Source of the DNA: Paraglaciecola arctica
GTDB lineage: Bacteria > Pseudomonadota > Gammaproteobacteria > Enterobacterales > Alteromonadaceae
Assembly (NCBI RefSeq): GCF_018861065.1
Contig: NZ_JAHKQO010000019.1
Location: 154,961-218,960, forward strand
Direction: 5' to 3'
DNA length: 64,000 bases
Both the position numbers and the translations under genes were made by a program. Below the pieces are notes generated by a model, which saw only the letters and a list, made by a program, of their open reading frames with translations, ran no database searches and was not told where the DNA came from. Of the stretch, positions 46,938 through 56,440 are shown in pieces. Each line of letters opens with the position of its first letter. The stretch's first letter is position 1.

Positions 46938-47762
46938 TTATTGAACAAAAACCTCAGGATACAACTCTCTAGCTGCGAGGTTTTTGAAGTCGTGAATTAA
47001 TTCACTAAACAGCTTGTCTTCGATGAGTCCATCAAGGGAGGTAATGACGTCTTCCAGGTTATGGTCTTGTTCACGGCAACACTCCTGATAAACATTGATC
47101 AGTTGCGACAAATTGATTTTATGTTTCCTTTGTAATTTAGAGTCAGCTAATACAAAAAAATAGGCGCTGCCCCAATAGGCGGCTGGATACTGCTTATTGT
47201 CCATGAGTCTACTAGCAATCGATGCTGCGCTTAAGTCACTGTTAAACCAACGTAAGTGGGGGCTAATTTTTGCAGTGTAGTTGTTAGTTAAACTTCCCTT
47301 TAATATTCCAGCCTGCGCCATAATTTGATATTGCATGAAACTGGCAAAACCTTCTGATAACCAGCGATATTTTGCTCCTAAATAAGGCAGAGCCATATGG
47401 GCTAGTTCGTGATAAATAGTCCAATCATCGACAAATTTAGTCAGGCCGAATCGTGGGTCTACATAAAAATGAACGCTGCCTTTGTTGTCACGTCGTGTAA
47501 AGGCCCAAGGCACCGGTTGATTGGACTTTCTAGGATAAAGATGCAGTGACAGCGGGGTAGGGTAAATCCCTAAGGTAGCTCGCGTGGCGTTAACACCTTG
47601 GGTTAGCCAATTTTGCAACATATTGGCTTGCTCTTCCTCAAAGCTAGATAAACCATGAACACTAAATTGATCAACAGTCACCGCTTTACACGGCATTACA
47701 GAAACGACTAACAATATAAAAATAGGTAGTCTAAGCTGCCTCAGAAGCATCGTATGGATCAT
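46938..47762 (-). CDS. Gluzincin-type metallopeptidase, exported
   Basis: Using ATG 47762, the 274-residue product has a signal-peptide-like start (LRLPIFILLVVSVMPCKA) and the zinc motif YHELAHMALP with a downstream WLSEGFASFM, giving the third ligand Glu as in peptidase MA-like/M1-type gluzincins. It should act outside the cytoplasm. It starts 8 bases after the dienelactone hydrolase stop, so the two are an operon. Confidence 0.82.
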   Translation of the reverse strand: MIHTMLLRQLRLPIFILLVVSVMPCKAVTVDQFSVHGLSSFEEEQANMLQNWLTQGVNATRATLGIYPTPLSLHLYPRKSNQPVPWAFTRRDNKGSVHFYVDPRFGLTKFVDDWTIYHELAHMALPYLGAKYRWLSEGFASFMQYQIMAQAGILKGSLTNNYTAKISPHLRWFNSDLSAASIASRLMDNKQYPAAYWGSAYFFVLADSKLQRKHKINLSQLINVYQECCREQDHNLEDVITSLDGLIEDKLFSELIHDFKNLAARELYPEVFVQ

Positions 47763-47769
47763 AGCTGAG

Positions 47770-48510
47770 TTAGTGATGTTGAATACTGTGAAAAAAATCA
47801 ATCGCCATTCTATACATTTGCATAGCTAGTGCTGCGTCGTACCTATCACCTTCGTCACGCATAAAAGCATGTTGGGCGTTAACTTCATGCCAATTAAAGT
47901 TGCACTTATTTTGACTAAGAGTTTGATGAATTAGTTGGCGTCCGTCTGCAGACACATGGGGATCTTGTTTACCAAACACTAATATCATAGGGCAGCGAAT
48001 ATCCCCACTTCTACTCAAAGAATCATTGTCTGGCTTGCATGGTAAAGTGTTCGAGTGAATATCTGTAGGATATAAACAAAACGCCCCAGCCACATAGGGG
48101 TTTAACGCCGCTCTGAATGCTAGGTGGCCTCCAATACAGACACCCATCACTGAGATTACTCCGTTGCAGTAACTTTGTTGTTGTACAAATTCAACCATGG
48201 CCTGGGTATCAGAGTCGTGATCTTCTAGGGGTTTTGTAAATTTGTCTGCATTGCCTTTGTCTTTTCCTGGGTCGTCATAGGCTAATACCGTTCCAATTGG
48301 GTTGAGTTCATGAAAAATTTCAGGGACTAGTACCACAAAACCGTGACCTGCCAGTATTTGTGCACTGCGGGTAATAGGACTAGTTTGTTGAAATATCTCT
48401 GAGTAGAAGACTATGGTAGGAAAACTTCCTTCCTCAGCTGGGCGAATTACCGATGTACGCATTAGGCCTGTTTTAGTTTGAATATCACTATATTGATGCT
48501 GGATTATCAT
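47770..48510 (-). CDS. Dienelactone hydrolase family protein
   Basis: The start is the ATG at 48510, with GAGGA upstream. The alpha/beta hydrolase carries the DLH catalytic triad: Cys125 in GVCIGGHLAF, Asp in GKQDPHV and His in AQHAFMRD. Such enzymes open lactones or hydrolyse small esters. Operon partner is the metallopeptidase downstream. Physiological substrate unknown. Confidence 0.9.
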   Translation of the reverse strand: MIIQHQYSDIQTKTGLMRTSVIRPAEEGSFPTIVFYSEIFQQTSPITRSAQILAGHGFVVLVPEIFHELNPIGTVLAYDDPGKDKGNADKFTKPLEDHDSDTQAMVEFVQQQSYCNGVISVMGVCIGGHLAFRAALNPYVAGAFCLYPTDIHSNTLPCKPDNDSLSRSGDIRCPMILVFGKQDPHVSADGRQLIHQTLSQNKCNFNWHEVNAQHAFMRDEGDRYDAALAMQMYRMAIDFFHSIQHH

Positions 48511-48643
48511 GGACTTCCTCACATAAGTCTTACACATTTAGGTCGCTAAATAGCTTGACCTGTTTAAATTGAATTCTATTGCTTGTGTTTTCGCGACCTG
48601 CCTACATTTAGATTACTATGAAAGCGTTAATTCTCAGTAAGTT

Positions 48644-49111
48644 ATGAATCGTGTATTCGGCAAAGTGGTGGCGATATTTTTTGCTGCTTGTTTTGTGACG
48701 GTTCAGTTTCATTATCTTGATCATACTGAAAATAAACACAACACTGGTCGAATCTTTCATATTGAAGATGCTAGAACAAGTGAAATAGATAGGAATATTC
48801 ATAATAATTCTATCCGTGCGCGAGTTGTTCAATCAAATCTTAGCGAGTTATCGCAGCGCCATTTACTGCAGCAAAAACACAACCTTAAGCAACAGTACCA
48901 ATTCAAGTGGATGTTAGATCGCAGGGTTAGGCGAGAGTTTCAAAAGGAGCGGCAAAGCTGTTTCGCTGTTTTTTGTGAGGTTTACCTAGTTAAACTTTCT
49001 ACTAGATTTAATTTTTTACAGACATTAGCGCTCACTTTCGAGCCCACACCTACTTTGAACGTTCACCATAAGCAGATTCAAAGTGATGAATCTGACAATC
49101 AAATTTCTTAA
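48644..49111 (+). CDS. Hypothetical protein with one N-terminal membrane segment
   Basis: The 155-residue product has a short hydrophobic start (VVAIFFAACFVTVQF) followed by a polar, Gln/Arg-rich helical stretch. No family recognised. Ribosome site is weak. It could be a real small membrane-anchored protein or a chance frame. Confidence 0.45.
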   Translation: MNRVFGKVVAIFFAACFVTVQFHYLDHTENKHNTGRIFHIEDARTSEIDRNIHNNSIRARVVQSNLSELSQRHLLQQKHNLKQQYQFKWMLDRRVRREFQKERQSCFAVFCEVYLVKLSTRFNFLQTLALTFEPTPTLNVHHKQIQSDESDNQIS

Positions 49112-49208
49112 TTCAAATTTCGAGTCGGCAAATAACGTTATTGACATTTTGCCTTACAGCAAATTTTAAGGCTGGCTGTATTGGGTTGGTCATTTATTGA
49201 GAAAGATT

Positions 49209-49451
49209 ATGGATATTTTAATTGTTTTGTGGCAAATTCTGAAACCTTGGGTATATTTTTTGGGCGTTATTTACTTTTGTATAAAAATGATAACTTGGGC
49301 TAAAAATCGCAAAGCAGGGGCGATTGCCTTTGGATTGTTTTTTCAAATGATCTTGCCTGATCCAAGTGCTGAAACCACTATTAAAGCAGTGACCGAGCGC
49401 AAACAGGAAGTGAAAAAACAACAAGAGGGCGATAAAGAGCCCAAAGAATAA
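49209..49451 (+). CDS. Small membrane protein, unknown
   Basis: The ATG at 49209 follows GAGAAAG; an upstream TTG at 49197 is also in frame. The 80 residues have one or two hydrophobic segments (ILIVLWQILKPWVYFLGVIYFCI) and a charged Lys/Glu-rich tail. It lies 290 bases before the capsule operon. No family recognised. Confidence 0.6.
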   Translation: MDILIVLWQILKPWVYFLGVIYFCIKMITWAKNRKAGAIAFGLFFQMILPDPSAETTIKAVTERKQEVKKQQEGDKEPKE

Positions 49452-49650
49452 AATTGATATTCGGTATAGTCATAGTGCTATCACGTTAAATTTGTAATGG
49501 CAGAAGGAATTGCGGTATTTCTAGTGTTCCACGCCCGCCACTATTTTATAGCAGTAGGGCATTTTTCAAGTCAAATCGAATTAAAGCCACCTCTGATTTG
49601 TTAAGTGTTTACTCTTTTTTGCGCAAAAAATTACCTTACAAAAGACTCAG

Positions 49651-49684
49651 TTACATTTTGTAGTCGGTTCAATTACATTTTGTA
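49651..49684. promoter_or_regulatory. Two direct copies of TTACATTTTGTA, candidate operators before kpsS
   Basis: TTACATTTTGTA occurs at 49651-49662 and again at 49673-49684, exactly 22 bases apart (about two helical turns). Each contains the dyad TACA-TTT-TGTA. They lie 58-91 bases before the first capsule gene, where an activator or repressor would bind. No JUMPstart/ops element is evident in this intergenic region. Confidence 0.5.
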
Positions 49685-49741
49685 ATAGTTTTAATTTTCG
49701 GGAAGTTTACTATTCTGCTTTCCAGCTCCCATAGGTTTAAG

Positions 49742-50938
49742 ATGCACAAAAATATACTATTTTTACAGGGCCCCGTAGGCTCGTTTTTTAGACAATTAGC
49801 AGACTTCATGGCAAAACAAGAAGATGTCACAACCTATCAAATTACCTTGAATGGTGGTGATGATATTTTTTCTCGAAGTAAACGCACCACAGCCTATGTA
49901 GGAAAGCCACAAGATTGGTCTGAGTTTTTGAAAGCGTACGTAAGCAAGCATAATATTACGGATATTGTGGTGTTTGGCGATTGCAGATTTTACCATCGTA
50001 TAGCTAAAAAGGTCGCTTCAGAACAAGGTATGCAGCTGTGGGCATTCGAAGAGGGGTATTTGCGCCCATCATTTATCACCCTTGAACGAGAAGGGGTGAA
50101 TAGTAATTCATTATTTTCCTACGAGTTATTTGAACAGTTTAATGAAACTGGTTTATCACTATCCGAAGGCGAAAACTTGACACGAAAAAACTCATTTTGG
50201 TTTATGTCAGTAAACGCATTTATTTATTATTTTTTTAAACTTATCTATGCCTACAAATACAAACATTATATTCATCATAGGCCTTGGTTGTTCAGCGAAG
50301 AAACTTATAGTTGGATTAGAGCTGCGGTAAGGAAAGTGACCTACGCATACAACGATTATAAGTTATCAAAGTCCGTTAAAAGTAGTCTCTCTAAACAGTA
50401 TTTTCTGGTGCCATTACAAGTCAGTGTAGATAGTCAAATTCTGTTTCATTCACCGTTTGGCTCTGTCGAAGAATTTATAAGCACTGTGATTGAGTCCTTT
50501 GCAAAAAATGCTGATAAAGATGATTTTCTAGTCTTTAAACATCACCCAATGGATAGAGGTTTTACTAATTACCAAAGATTCATCAAGAAGCTTTGTTATG
50601 CATACGATCTTAATCAGCGGGTGATTTATTGTCATGACACCCACCTGCCTACCTTATTAAAACATGCAAAGGGGACGATTACGGTTAACAGCACCGTGGG
50701 TATTTCATCACTTCATCATGGCACACCAACTAAAGTGCTAGGTAACGCAATCTATAATATTGAAGGCATGACGAGCCAAAAAGAACTGCATGAGTTTTGG
50801 AATATATCTTGTAAACCTTGCGTTGATAAGTTTTCGAAATTCACACGATTCTTGAAGGAAAACAACCAAATACCTGGAAGTTTTTATATGAAACCAACTA
50901 ACACTTTCGCGGCTATTTCAAAAATCATACTCAGTTAA
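49742..50938 (+). CDS. kpsS: Capsule polysaccharide Kdo transferase KpsS
   Basis: KpsS adds the first Kdo to the phospholipid anchor of group 2 capsules. The 398-residue cytoplasmic protein has the family start NILFLQGPVGSFFRQLA, FGDCRFYHRIA and WAFEEGYLRPSFITLE. The later HHPMDRG and VNSTVGISSLHHGTPTKVLG segments match the GT-B type KpsS/KpsC fold. It heads the capsule locus. Confidence 0.9.
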   Translation: MHKNILFLQGPVGSFFRQLADFMAKQEDVTTYQITLNGGDDIFSRSKRTTAYVGKPQDWSEFLKAYVSKHNITDIVVFGDCRFYHRIAKKVASEQGMQLWAFEEGYLRPSFITLEREGVNSNSLFSYELFEQFNETGLSLSEGENLTRKNSFWFMSVNAFIYYFFKLIYAYKYKHYIHHRPWLFSEETYSWIRAAVRKVTYAYNDYKLSKSVKSSLSKQYFLVPLQVSVDSQILFHSPFGSVEEFISTVIESFAKNADKDDFLVFKHHPMDRGFTNYQRFIKKLCYAYDLNQRVIYCHDTHLPTLLKHAKGTITVNSTVGISSLHHGTPTKVLGNAIYNIEGMTSQKELHEFWNISCKPCVDKFSKFTRFLKENNQIPGSFYMKPTNTFAAISKIILS

Positions 50939-51099
50939 TCTCAGTGAAAAGTGGACATTGCCTTAACCAGGCTGAAACCATGGTGTTGCGCGAATTAAAC
51001 AACAAGTTACTTCACTGGAATTAATCGAAGTAGTCGCTGTGATCTCAAGCGACGGAAATTCCATTTCAATTTTTATATTGAATTAAATTATTAGGAAAA

Positions 51100-52146
51100 A
51101 TGGCTATGGGTGAATATTCAATAAAGGTACAGGCAGCAATAGACGTTGTTAAACCTTTTGCACATCCAACCCAATTGCATGATGGCGTTGATAGAAATAA
51201 GTTAAAAGCAGCTGTTCGTGAAAGTAAAGAATCGATCGTCACTCAAAGCCTGCAAATAAAAAACATGGCTCAGCACTGCGAACAGGGTTTAGAGCAAGCA
51301 TTGTGTTTGATTGCTGCTAGCACAGGCCGGGTAATTGTTTCAGGTATGGGCAAGTCAGGACACATTGGTCGTAAGATTGCTGCGACTATGGCATCAACGG
51401 GCACACCTTCATTTTTTGTGCATCCAGCCGAAGCTTTTCATGGTGACTTGGGTATGACCCAGCCAAGTGATGTTGTGGTGTTGATTTCAAACACAGGTGA
51501 AACGGATGAAATCCTCAAGCTGATCCCATCTTTACAGAACTTTGGCAATAAAATTATTGCTATCACAGGTAATACCCGAAGTAGCTTAGCAAAAAATTCA
51601 GACGTGATTTTAAATGTAAAAGTAGAGCGTGAAATTTGCCCAAACAATTTGGCTCCCACCTCTTCTACTACTGCAACTTTGGTTATGGGTGATGCATTAG
51701 CCGTCGGCCTGATTCATCTAAGAGATTTCAAACCCCACCATTTTGCGCTCTATCATCCCGGCGGTAGTTTGGGGAAACGCTTGTTAACTCAGGTTAAAGA
51801 TGTAATGCATAGTAATGATTTACCTCTAGTGACAATGAACCAGTCAATGCAAGATGTAATTCTAGCTATGACACGCTCTACCTTAGGTTTAGCTATAGTC
51901 GAAAACAATGGCGAGCTACAAGGGATTATTACTGATGGTGATTTACGTCGTTCTCTGGTTCGATGTGTCGATTTTAAAGACCTTACTGCCAAAGACATGA
52001 TGACCATTACTCCTATTACCATCTCTCAAGAGCAGCGGTTAATAGAAGCGGAACAGTTGATGCGCGAGAATCATATTAAAAGTGTGATTGTGGTTAATGA
52101 CGTGAATAGGCAAAAAGTAGTGGGTGTATTGGAGTATTTTCAGTAA
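51100..52146 (+). CDS. kpsF: Arabinose-5-phosphate isomerase KpsF/KdsD
   Basis: The enzyme converts ribulose-5-P to arabinose-5-P for Kdo synthesis. A SIS domain (SGMGKSGHIGRKIAATMASTGTPS, read in parts) and two C-terminal CBS domains are visible. Position in the capsule locus indicates KpsF, which supplies Kdo for the capsule linker. Stop overlaps kpsM start. A second ATG two codons in (51106) may be used. Confidence 0.92.
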   Translation: MAMGEYSIKVQAAIDVVKPFAHPTQLHDGVDRNKLKAAVRESKESIVTQSLQIKNMAQHCEQGLEQALCLIAASTGRVIVSGMGKSGHIGRKIAATMASTGTPSFFVHPAEAFHGDLGMTQPSDVVVLISNTGETDEILKLIPSLQNFGNKIIAITGNTRSSLAKNSDVILNVKVEREICPNNLAPTSSTTATLVMGDALAVGLIHLRDFKPHHFALYHPGGSLGKRLLTQVKDVMHSNDLPLVTMNQSMQDVILAMTRSTLGLAIVENNGELQGIITDGDLRRSLVRCVDFKDLTAKDMMTITPITISQEQRLIEAEQLMRENHIKSVIVVNDVNRQKVVGVLEYFQ

Positions 52147-52952
52147 TGCCAAGTTTTTCTGAACTTACCCATGCCGCACCGAGCAGAAACGCCTTTAAAA
52201 TCATGTGTGATACCGTACATGCACTTTTAATGCGCGAAGTGAAAGCTCGCTTCGGCTCTTCAAAATTAGGATATTTTTGGGCTGTTGCCGAGCCTATTGC
52301 ACAAGCCGCGGTGTTAGGATTACTTTTTACTCTCATCGGCCGAACTAGTTTAGCTAATGTGCCGGTTGTCTTGTTTTTGTTTACGGGCATTTTGCCCTTT
52401 AAGCTGTTTTCCAAACTATTACCTCAGCTTTCGTTAGGTATAGCTTCTAACAAAGCGTTGTTTGCATACAGGCAAGTCGCACCTATTGACCCTGTTATTA
52501 CTCGGTTAGTCATTGAAATTGCCACTTACGCGATAGTGTACATGGTGATAATGGCTGTTTTGGCATGGTTAGGATTTGATGTAGTACCCGACCAATTATT
52601 GCCATTTTTTATGGCGAATGGATTGCTTATTATTATCAGCTTTGGTTTGGGCCTAGCCCTGTGCGCTGCAGTGCAACAATGGGATGACACACCAAAACTT
52701 CTGTCTATGGTAACTACCCCAATGTTTTACGTATCAGGTGTGTTTTTTGCAGCGACTATGATCCCTGCTCAATATTGGTACCTGCTCAACTGGAACCCAA
52801 TATTTCATATTATTGAACTCAGTCGTGACGCCTATTTTGAATCTTACACCACACCTGTAGGTGACTGGCAGTATGTTACGCTTTTTGCATTAGGCTCGCT
52901 GTTTTTAGGATTAGGCTTGTATCGTATCAATAGGGTGAGGTTTTCAGCCTAA
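52146..52952 (+). CDS. kpsM: Capsule ABC transporter permease
   Basis: The 268-residue permease has the ABC-2 type pattern of six membrane segments and the family loop RFGSSKLGYFWAVAEPIAQ at the N-terminus. It exports the lipid-linked polysaccharide across the inner membrane with KpsT. Its stop and kpsT start overlap by 1 base. Confidence 0.93.
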   Translation: MPSFSELTHAAPSRNAFKIMCDTVHALLMREVKARFGSSKLGYFWAVAEPIAQAAVLGLLFTLIGRTSLANVPVVLFLFTGILPFKLFSKLLPQLSLGIASNKALFAYRQVAPIDPVITRLVIEIATYAIVYMVIMAVLAWLGFDVVPDQLLPFFMANGLLIIISFGLGLALCAAVQQWDDTPKLLSMVTTPMFYVSGVFFAATMIPAQYWYLLNWNPIFHIIELSRDAYFESYTTPVGDWQYVTLFALGSLFLGLGLYRINRVRFSA

Positions 52953-53620
52953 TGATCATGTTTAAACAACTCAGTAAATATTATCCCACCAAACAAGGGC
53001 GGCGTTATATCTTTAAAGATGTCAATTTAAGTCTGCCAATGGATAAAAGTATAGGGGTATTGGGCCCTAACGGCGCGGGTAAATCAACACTGATTAAAAT
53101 ATTAGGCGGCGCCGATTACCCGTCAAAAGGTAAAGTCACTAGCCCCCTTAAAGTTAGTTGGCCTTTAGGGTTGCGGGGTGGGTTGCAGGGCTCAATGAGC
53201 GGTCGTGAAAATGTGCGATTTGTTGCCCGTATTCACGGTTTCACTGATACCAAAATGGTTGAAGAAAAGGTCAGTGATTTCGCTGAAATAGGTATCTATT
53301 TTGACGAACCAGTTAAAACCTACTCTAGCGGAATGCGCGCCAGAGTGGCCTTTGGTTTAACCATGGCATTCGATTTTGATTTTGACGTGTTATTAGTCGA
53401 TGAGCTAACAGCTGTTGGAGATACCAATTTTAAGAAAAAAAGTGAAAAGGTACTTAAAAACAAATATGAAAATACCAAAGTGATCATGGTTAACCATTCA
53501 GCCAATGAACTTAAAAAATATTGCCAAGCAGGTTTGTTAATAAAAGACCAAAATTTACATTATTTTGACGAATTAGACCATGCGTTACAAGAGTACCAAT
53601 CCTGCTATGTCACACACTAA
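52952..53620 (+). CDS. kpsT: Capsule ABC transporter ATPase
   Basis: The 222-residue ATPase has Walker A GPNGAGKST, signature YSSGMRARVAFG and Walker B VLLVDELTAVGD. It powers KpsM. Overlap with kpsE starts at 53607. Confidence 0.95.
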   Translation: MIMFKQLSKYYPTKQGRRYIFKDVNLSLPMDKSIGVLGPNGAGKSTLIKILGGADYPSKGKVTSPLKVSWPLGLRGGLQGSMSGRENVRFVARIHGFTDTKMVEEKVSDFAEIGIYFDEPVKTYSSGMRARVAFGLTMAFDFDFDVLLVDELTAVGDTNFKKKSEKVLKNKYENTKVIMVNHSANELKKYCQAGLLIKDQNLHYFDELDHALQEYQSCYVTH

Positions 53621-54806
53621 TCATTCTCTTTCTGCCACCCAGCGTAAATTGCGAAAGTTACGAACCAAGCCTGTGTTATTTGTCAAAGATTCGCAACCCT
53701 ACTTAAGAGCGATAAAAACGGCTTATGCCACTTGGGCTCGTTTGGGCTCGTTTTTATTGGTTTTATTAACTTCTCTGTTGGTAGTGGTTTATTACGGTTT
53801 AATTGCTTCGCCTCGTTATGTTAGCCAAGTCATATTTGTGGTCGAACAAGCCAATGGTCAAGAAGTGACCTTAGGTGGTTTAGCGTCTTTAGGGGCGACA
53901 TCACTAAGCAGTAAAGATGCCTATATTATTATGGCCTTTATTGAGTCCCGTGAATTAGCAGAAAGACTCGATACTAAATTACAATTACAAAGCCACTATG
54001 CTTTACCAAAATGGGATTGGTTTAGTCGCTTGAATGATAAGGCTACAGCCGAAGAATATTTGGCATTTTATCAAGGTCACACAAGGGTTAGTTACGACGA
54101 GCTAGCAGGTATTTTAACCTTGGAAGTGCAAACATTTTCCCCCGAGTATTCACAAAAAGTAGCGCAACTAATTTTGACTGAAAGTGAAGCTTTCATAAAT
54201 CAACTCGGGGTCAAGATGGTAAATAACCAAATGGATTTTGCCAAGCTTGAAGTGTCTCGGGCCCATACTGCATTTTTACAACAGCAAAAGGCTTTAGTGT
54301 CGTTTCAAGACACCAACAAATTATTTAATCCTGAGCAGCAAAGCGGCGCTTTGTTGGAAGTGATTAATCAACTTGAGTCGTCCTTAGTTGTTTTAGAGTC
54401 AGAGCTTAAAATTCTATTGACGTATATGCATCAAAGCGCGCCCGAGGTGGTAACAAAACAAAATAATATTGAGGCCTTAAAAGCGCAGTTATTAGAAGAG
54501 CAAGCCCGCTTAACAACGGGTGATGCGAGCTCACTCAATAAAATCAACTCTGCATTTCAAGAGATAAAACTCAATACTGAATTAGCGTTACAACTTTACA
54601 AAAATTCCTTAGCGGGGTTAGAGGCAACCAGAGTCGAGGCATATCAAAAACTTAAACATTTGCTGATCATTCAGTCGGCCAAAATAGCCCATGAAGCCAG
54701 CTACCCAAGACGGCTTTACAGCATATTTACGTGGTTTGTTAGTTTGCTGATCATGTATTTGGTAGCAAAACTAATTGTGGCAATTATTAAGGAGCATGCC
54801 GAATGA
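53607..54806 (+). CDS. kpsE: Capsule polysaccharide export inner-membrane protein
   Basis: The start ATG 53607 overlaps kpsT by 14 bases; an earlier frame start at 53580 is less likely. The 399-residue protein has an N-terminal membrane helix (LLVLLTSLLVVVYYGLIA), a long periplasmic coiled-coil region and a C-terminal helix (IFTWFVSLLIMYLVAKLIV), the PCP-3/KpsE architecture. It bridges the ABC transporter to KpsD. Confidence 0.92.
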   Translation: MSHTNHSLSATQRKLRKLRTKPVLFVKDSQPYLRAIKTAYATWARLGSFLLVLLTSLLVVVYYGLIASPRYVSQVIFVVEQANGQEVTLGGLASLGATSLSSKDAYIIMAFIESRELAERLDTKLQLQSHYALPKWDWFSRLNDKATAEEYLAFYQGHTRVSYDELAGILTLEVQTFSPEYSQKVAQLILTESEAFINQLGVKMVNNQMDFAKLEVSRAHTAFLQQQKALVSFQDTNKLFNPEQQSGALLEVINQLESSLVVLESELKILLTYMHQSAPEVVTKQNNIEALKAQLLEEQARLTTGDASSLNKINSAFQEIKLNTELALQLYKNSLAGLEATRVEAYQKLKHLLIIQSAKIAHEASYPRRLYSIFTWFVSLLIMYLVAKLIVAIIKEHAE

Positions 54807-56425
54807 AACTGGTTTGTATGGGGATAGTACTGGCGTTTGTGTTAACCAGTGTTGCTAAGGTGGCAAATTCTGCCGTTACCTTATCCCAAGAACTAGAAAC
54901 GCAACCTAATGCACTGACCCCAATACAGCCTGGCCATACCTATGGTGATTGGTTATTTAACGGCAATTTTAATAAAGTTGGATTTAGTGGTTTTAACCCT
55001 GATTACCATCTGTCTATCGGAGACAAGGTACTAGTGCAGCTATGGGGCGGATTAGATTTCCAAGGTGAACTAGTAGTGGATGTGCATGGCAATATTTTTA
55101 TACCTAAAGTAGGCCCAGTATTGGTCAAAGGTGTCAAAAATAGTCAATTAAATGATGTGGTTAAAAAATCCATCAAGCGGGTATATAAATCTAATGTAGA
55201 GGTGTACGCCAACTTAGCTACCAGTGAACAGGTAAAAGTATTTGTGTCTGGCACAGTTTCTAAGCCTGGTTTGTACCAGGGGCATAGTGCCGACAGCATA
55301 CTCACTTTTATTGACCAAGCCGGCGGAATCCGCGCTGATATTGGCAGCTACCGCAATATCCAGATAAAACGTAATGACAAAATATTAAACACATTCGATT
55401 TATATGGGTTTCTAAATCAAGGTCAGTTACTCAACACCCAATTTCAAGACGGTGATCTAATCTTTGTGGCACCGAAATTGGCAGAAGTGAGCATAGAGGG
55501 CCAAGTTGGCTATAGCGGCAAGTATGAGCTTAAACAGGGTGTTAACTTTTTAGAAGATATTTTGAAGTCTGTGGCGATCCAAGAAAAAGCCACTCATGTC
55601 ACTTTGGTAACACCAATAGGGCGAGAAGTCGTCGCCAGTCAATACAGCGTTAATGAACTGGCTAATGTGGAAGTGCAGCCGGGCACTTTGATAAAAGTGA
55701 GCTCTCAACTTCGCGCTAAAAGCATTAGCGTAACGGTAATGGGTGAACACAACTCTCAACAAGAATTAGTCTTGCCATGGGGCGCAACATTAGCTCAATT
55801 AACCGAACAAATAGTGTTTACACCGCTTTCGAATAGACAAGCCATGCAGTTATTTCGCCCTGCAGTAGCCGAACGCCAAAAAGCGATGTTATTAGAGTCC
55901 CTTACTGCATTAGAACAAAGTGTGCTTACGGCGCGCTCAGAAACTAATGAAGCTGCGCAGCTTCGCAGTAAAGAAGCAGAAACCATATTAACGTGGATAG
56001 ACAAGGCTAAAAAAGTACAACCCAACGGGCAAGTGTTGTTATCTCACCACAATGCTAGCCACCCCATCTATTTGCAGCAAGGGGACAAAGTGGTGATCCC
56101 CGCAAAACGAAATATTGTGATGGTACATGGCGAAGTGTTATTCCCTACCGCCATCGCCTATCAAACAGGGTTGTCAGCAAAAGACTTTATCCAACAAGCT
56201 GGTGGCGCAATGCAAGATATGGATGACGTCAACGTATTAGTCATGAAACCTAATGGCAACGTAATAACAGTTAATAACAGACTAAATAAACATAAAGTAA
56301 TCACCGCAGGTGATGAGATTTTTGTCTTAGCTAAGCCGGATGAAAAGTCCTTTCAGCTCACCAAAGATATCACCCAAGTGATTTATCAAATTGCAGCCAG
56401 TGCAGCTGTGATTTTAGCAATTTAG
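54803..56425 (+). CDS. kpsD: Capsule export outer-membrane/periplasmic channel protein
   Basis: The 540-residue protein has a signal peptide (IVLAFVLTSVAKVANSA) and a Poly_export domain (YHLSIGDKVLVQLWG) followed by SLBB repeats (VSGTVSKPGLYQG; VHGEVLFPTAIAYQ). It forms the outer channel for the capsule. It overlaps kpsE by 4 bases. Confidence 0.93.
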   Translation: MKLVCMGIVLAFVLTSVAKVANSAVTLSQELETQPNALTPIQPGHTYGDWLFNGNFNKVGFSGFNPDYHLSIGDKVLVQLWGGLDFQGELVVDVHGNIFIPKVGPVLVKGVKNSQLNDVVKKSIKRVYKSNVEVYANLATSEQVKVFVSGTVSKPGLYQGHSADSILTFIDQAGGIRADIGSYRNIQIKRNDKILNTFDLYGFLNQGQLLNTQFQDGDLIFVAPKLAEVSIEGQVGYSGKYELKQGVNFLEDILKSVAIQEKATHVTLVTPIGREVVASQYSVNELANVEVQPGTLIKVSSQLRAKSISVTVMGEHNSQQELVLPWGATLAQLTEQIVFTPLSNRQAMQLFRPAVAERQKAMLLESLTALEQSVLTARSETNEAAQLRSKEAETILTWIDKAKKVQPNGQVLLSHHNASHPIYLQQGDKVVIPAKRNIVMVHGEVLFPTAIAYQTGLSAKDFIQQAGGAMQDMDDVNVLVMKPNGNVITVNNRLNKHKVITAGDEIFVLAKPDEKSFQLTKDITQVIYQIAASAAVILAI

Positions 56426-56440
56426 AGGCGGTTTAGAAAA

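Noticed and set aside
48608..48832. Minus-strand 74-residue frame
   Set aside because: It is antisense to the plus-strand hypothetical gene and has no supporting features.
49452..49741. JUMPstart/ops element before the capsule genes
   Set aside because: No GGCGGTAGC-type core is present in this interval.
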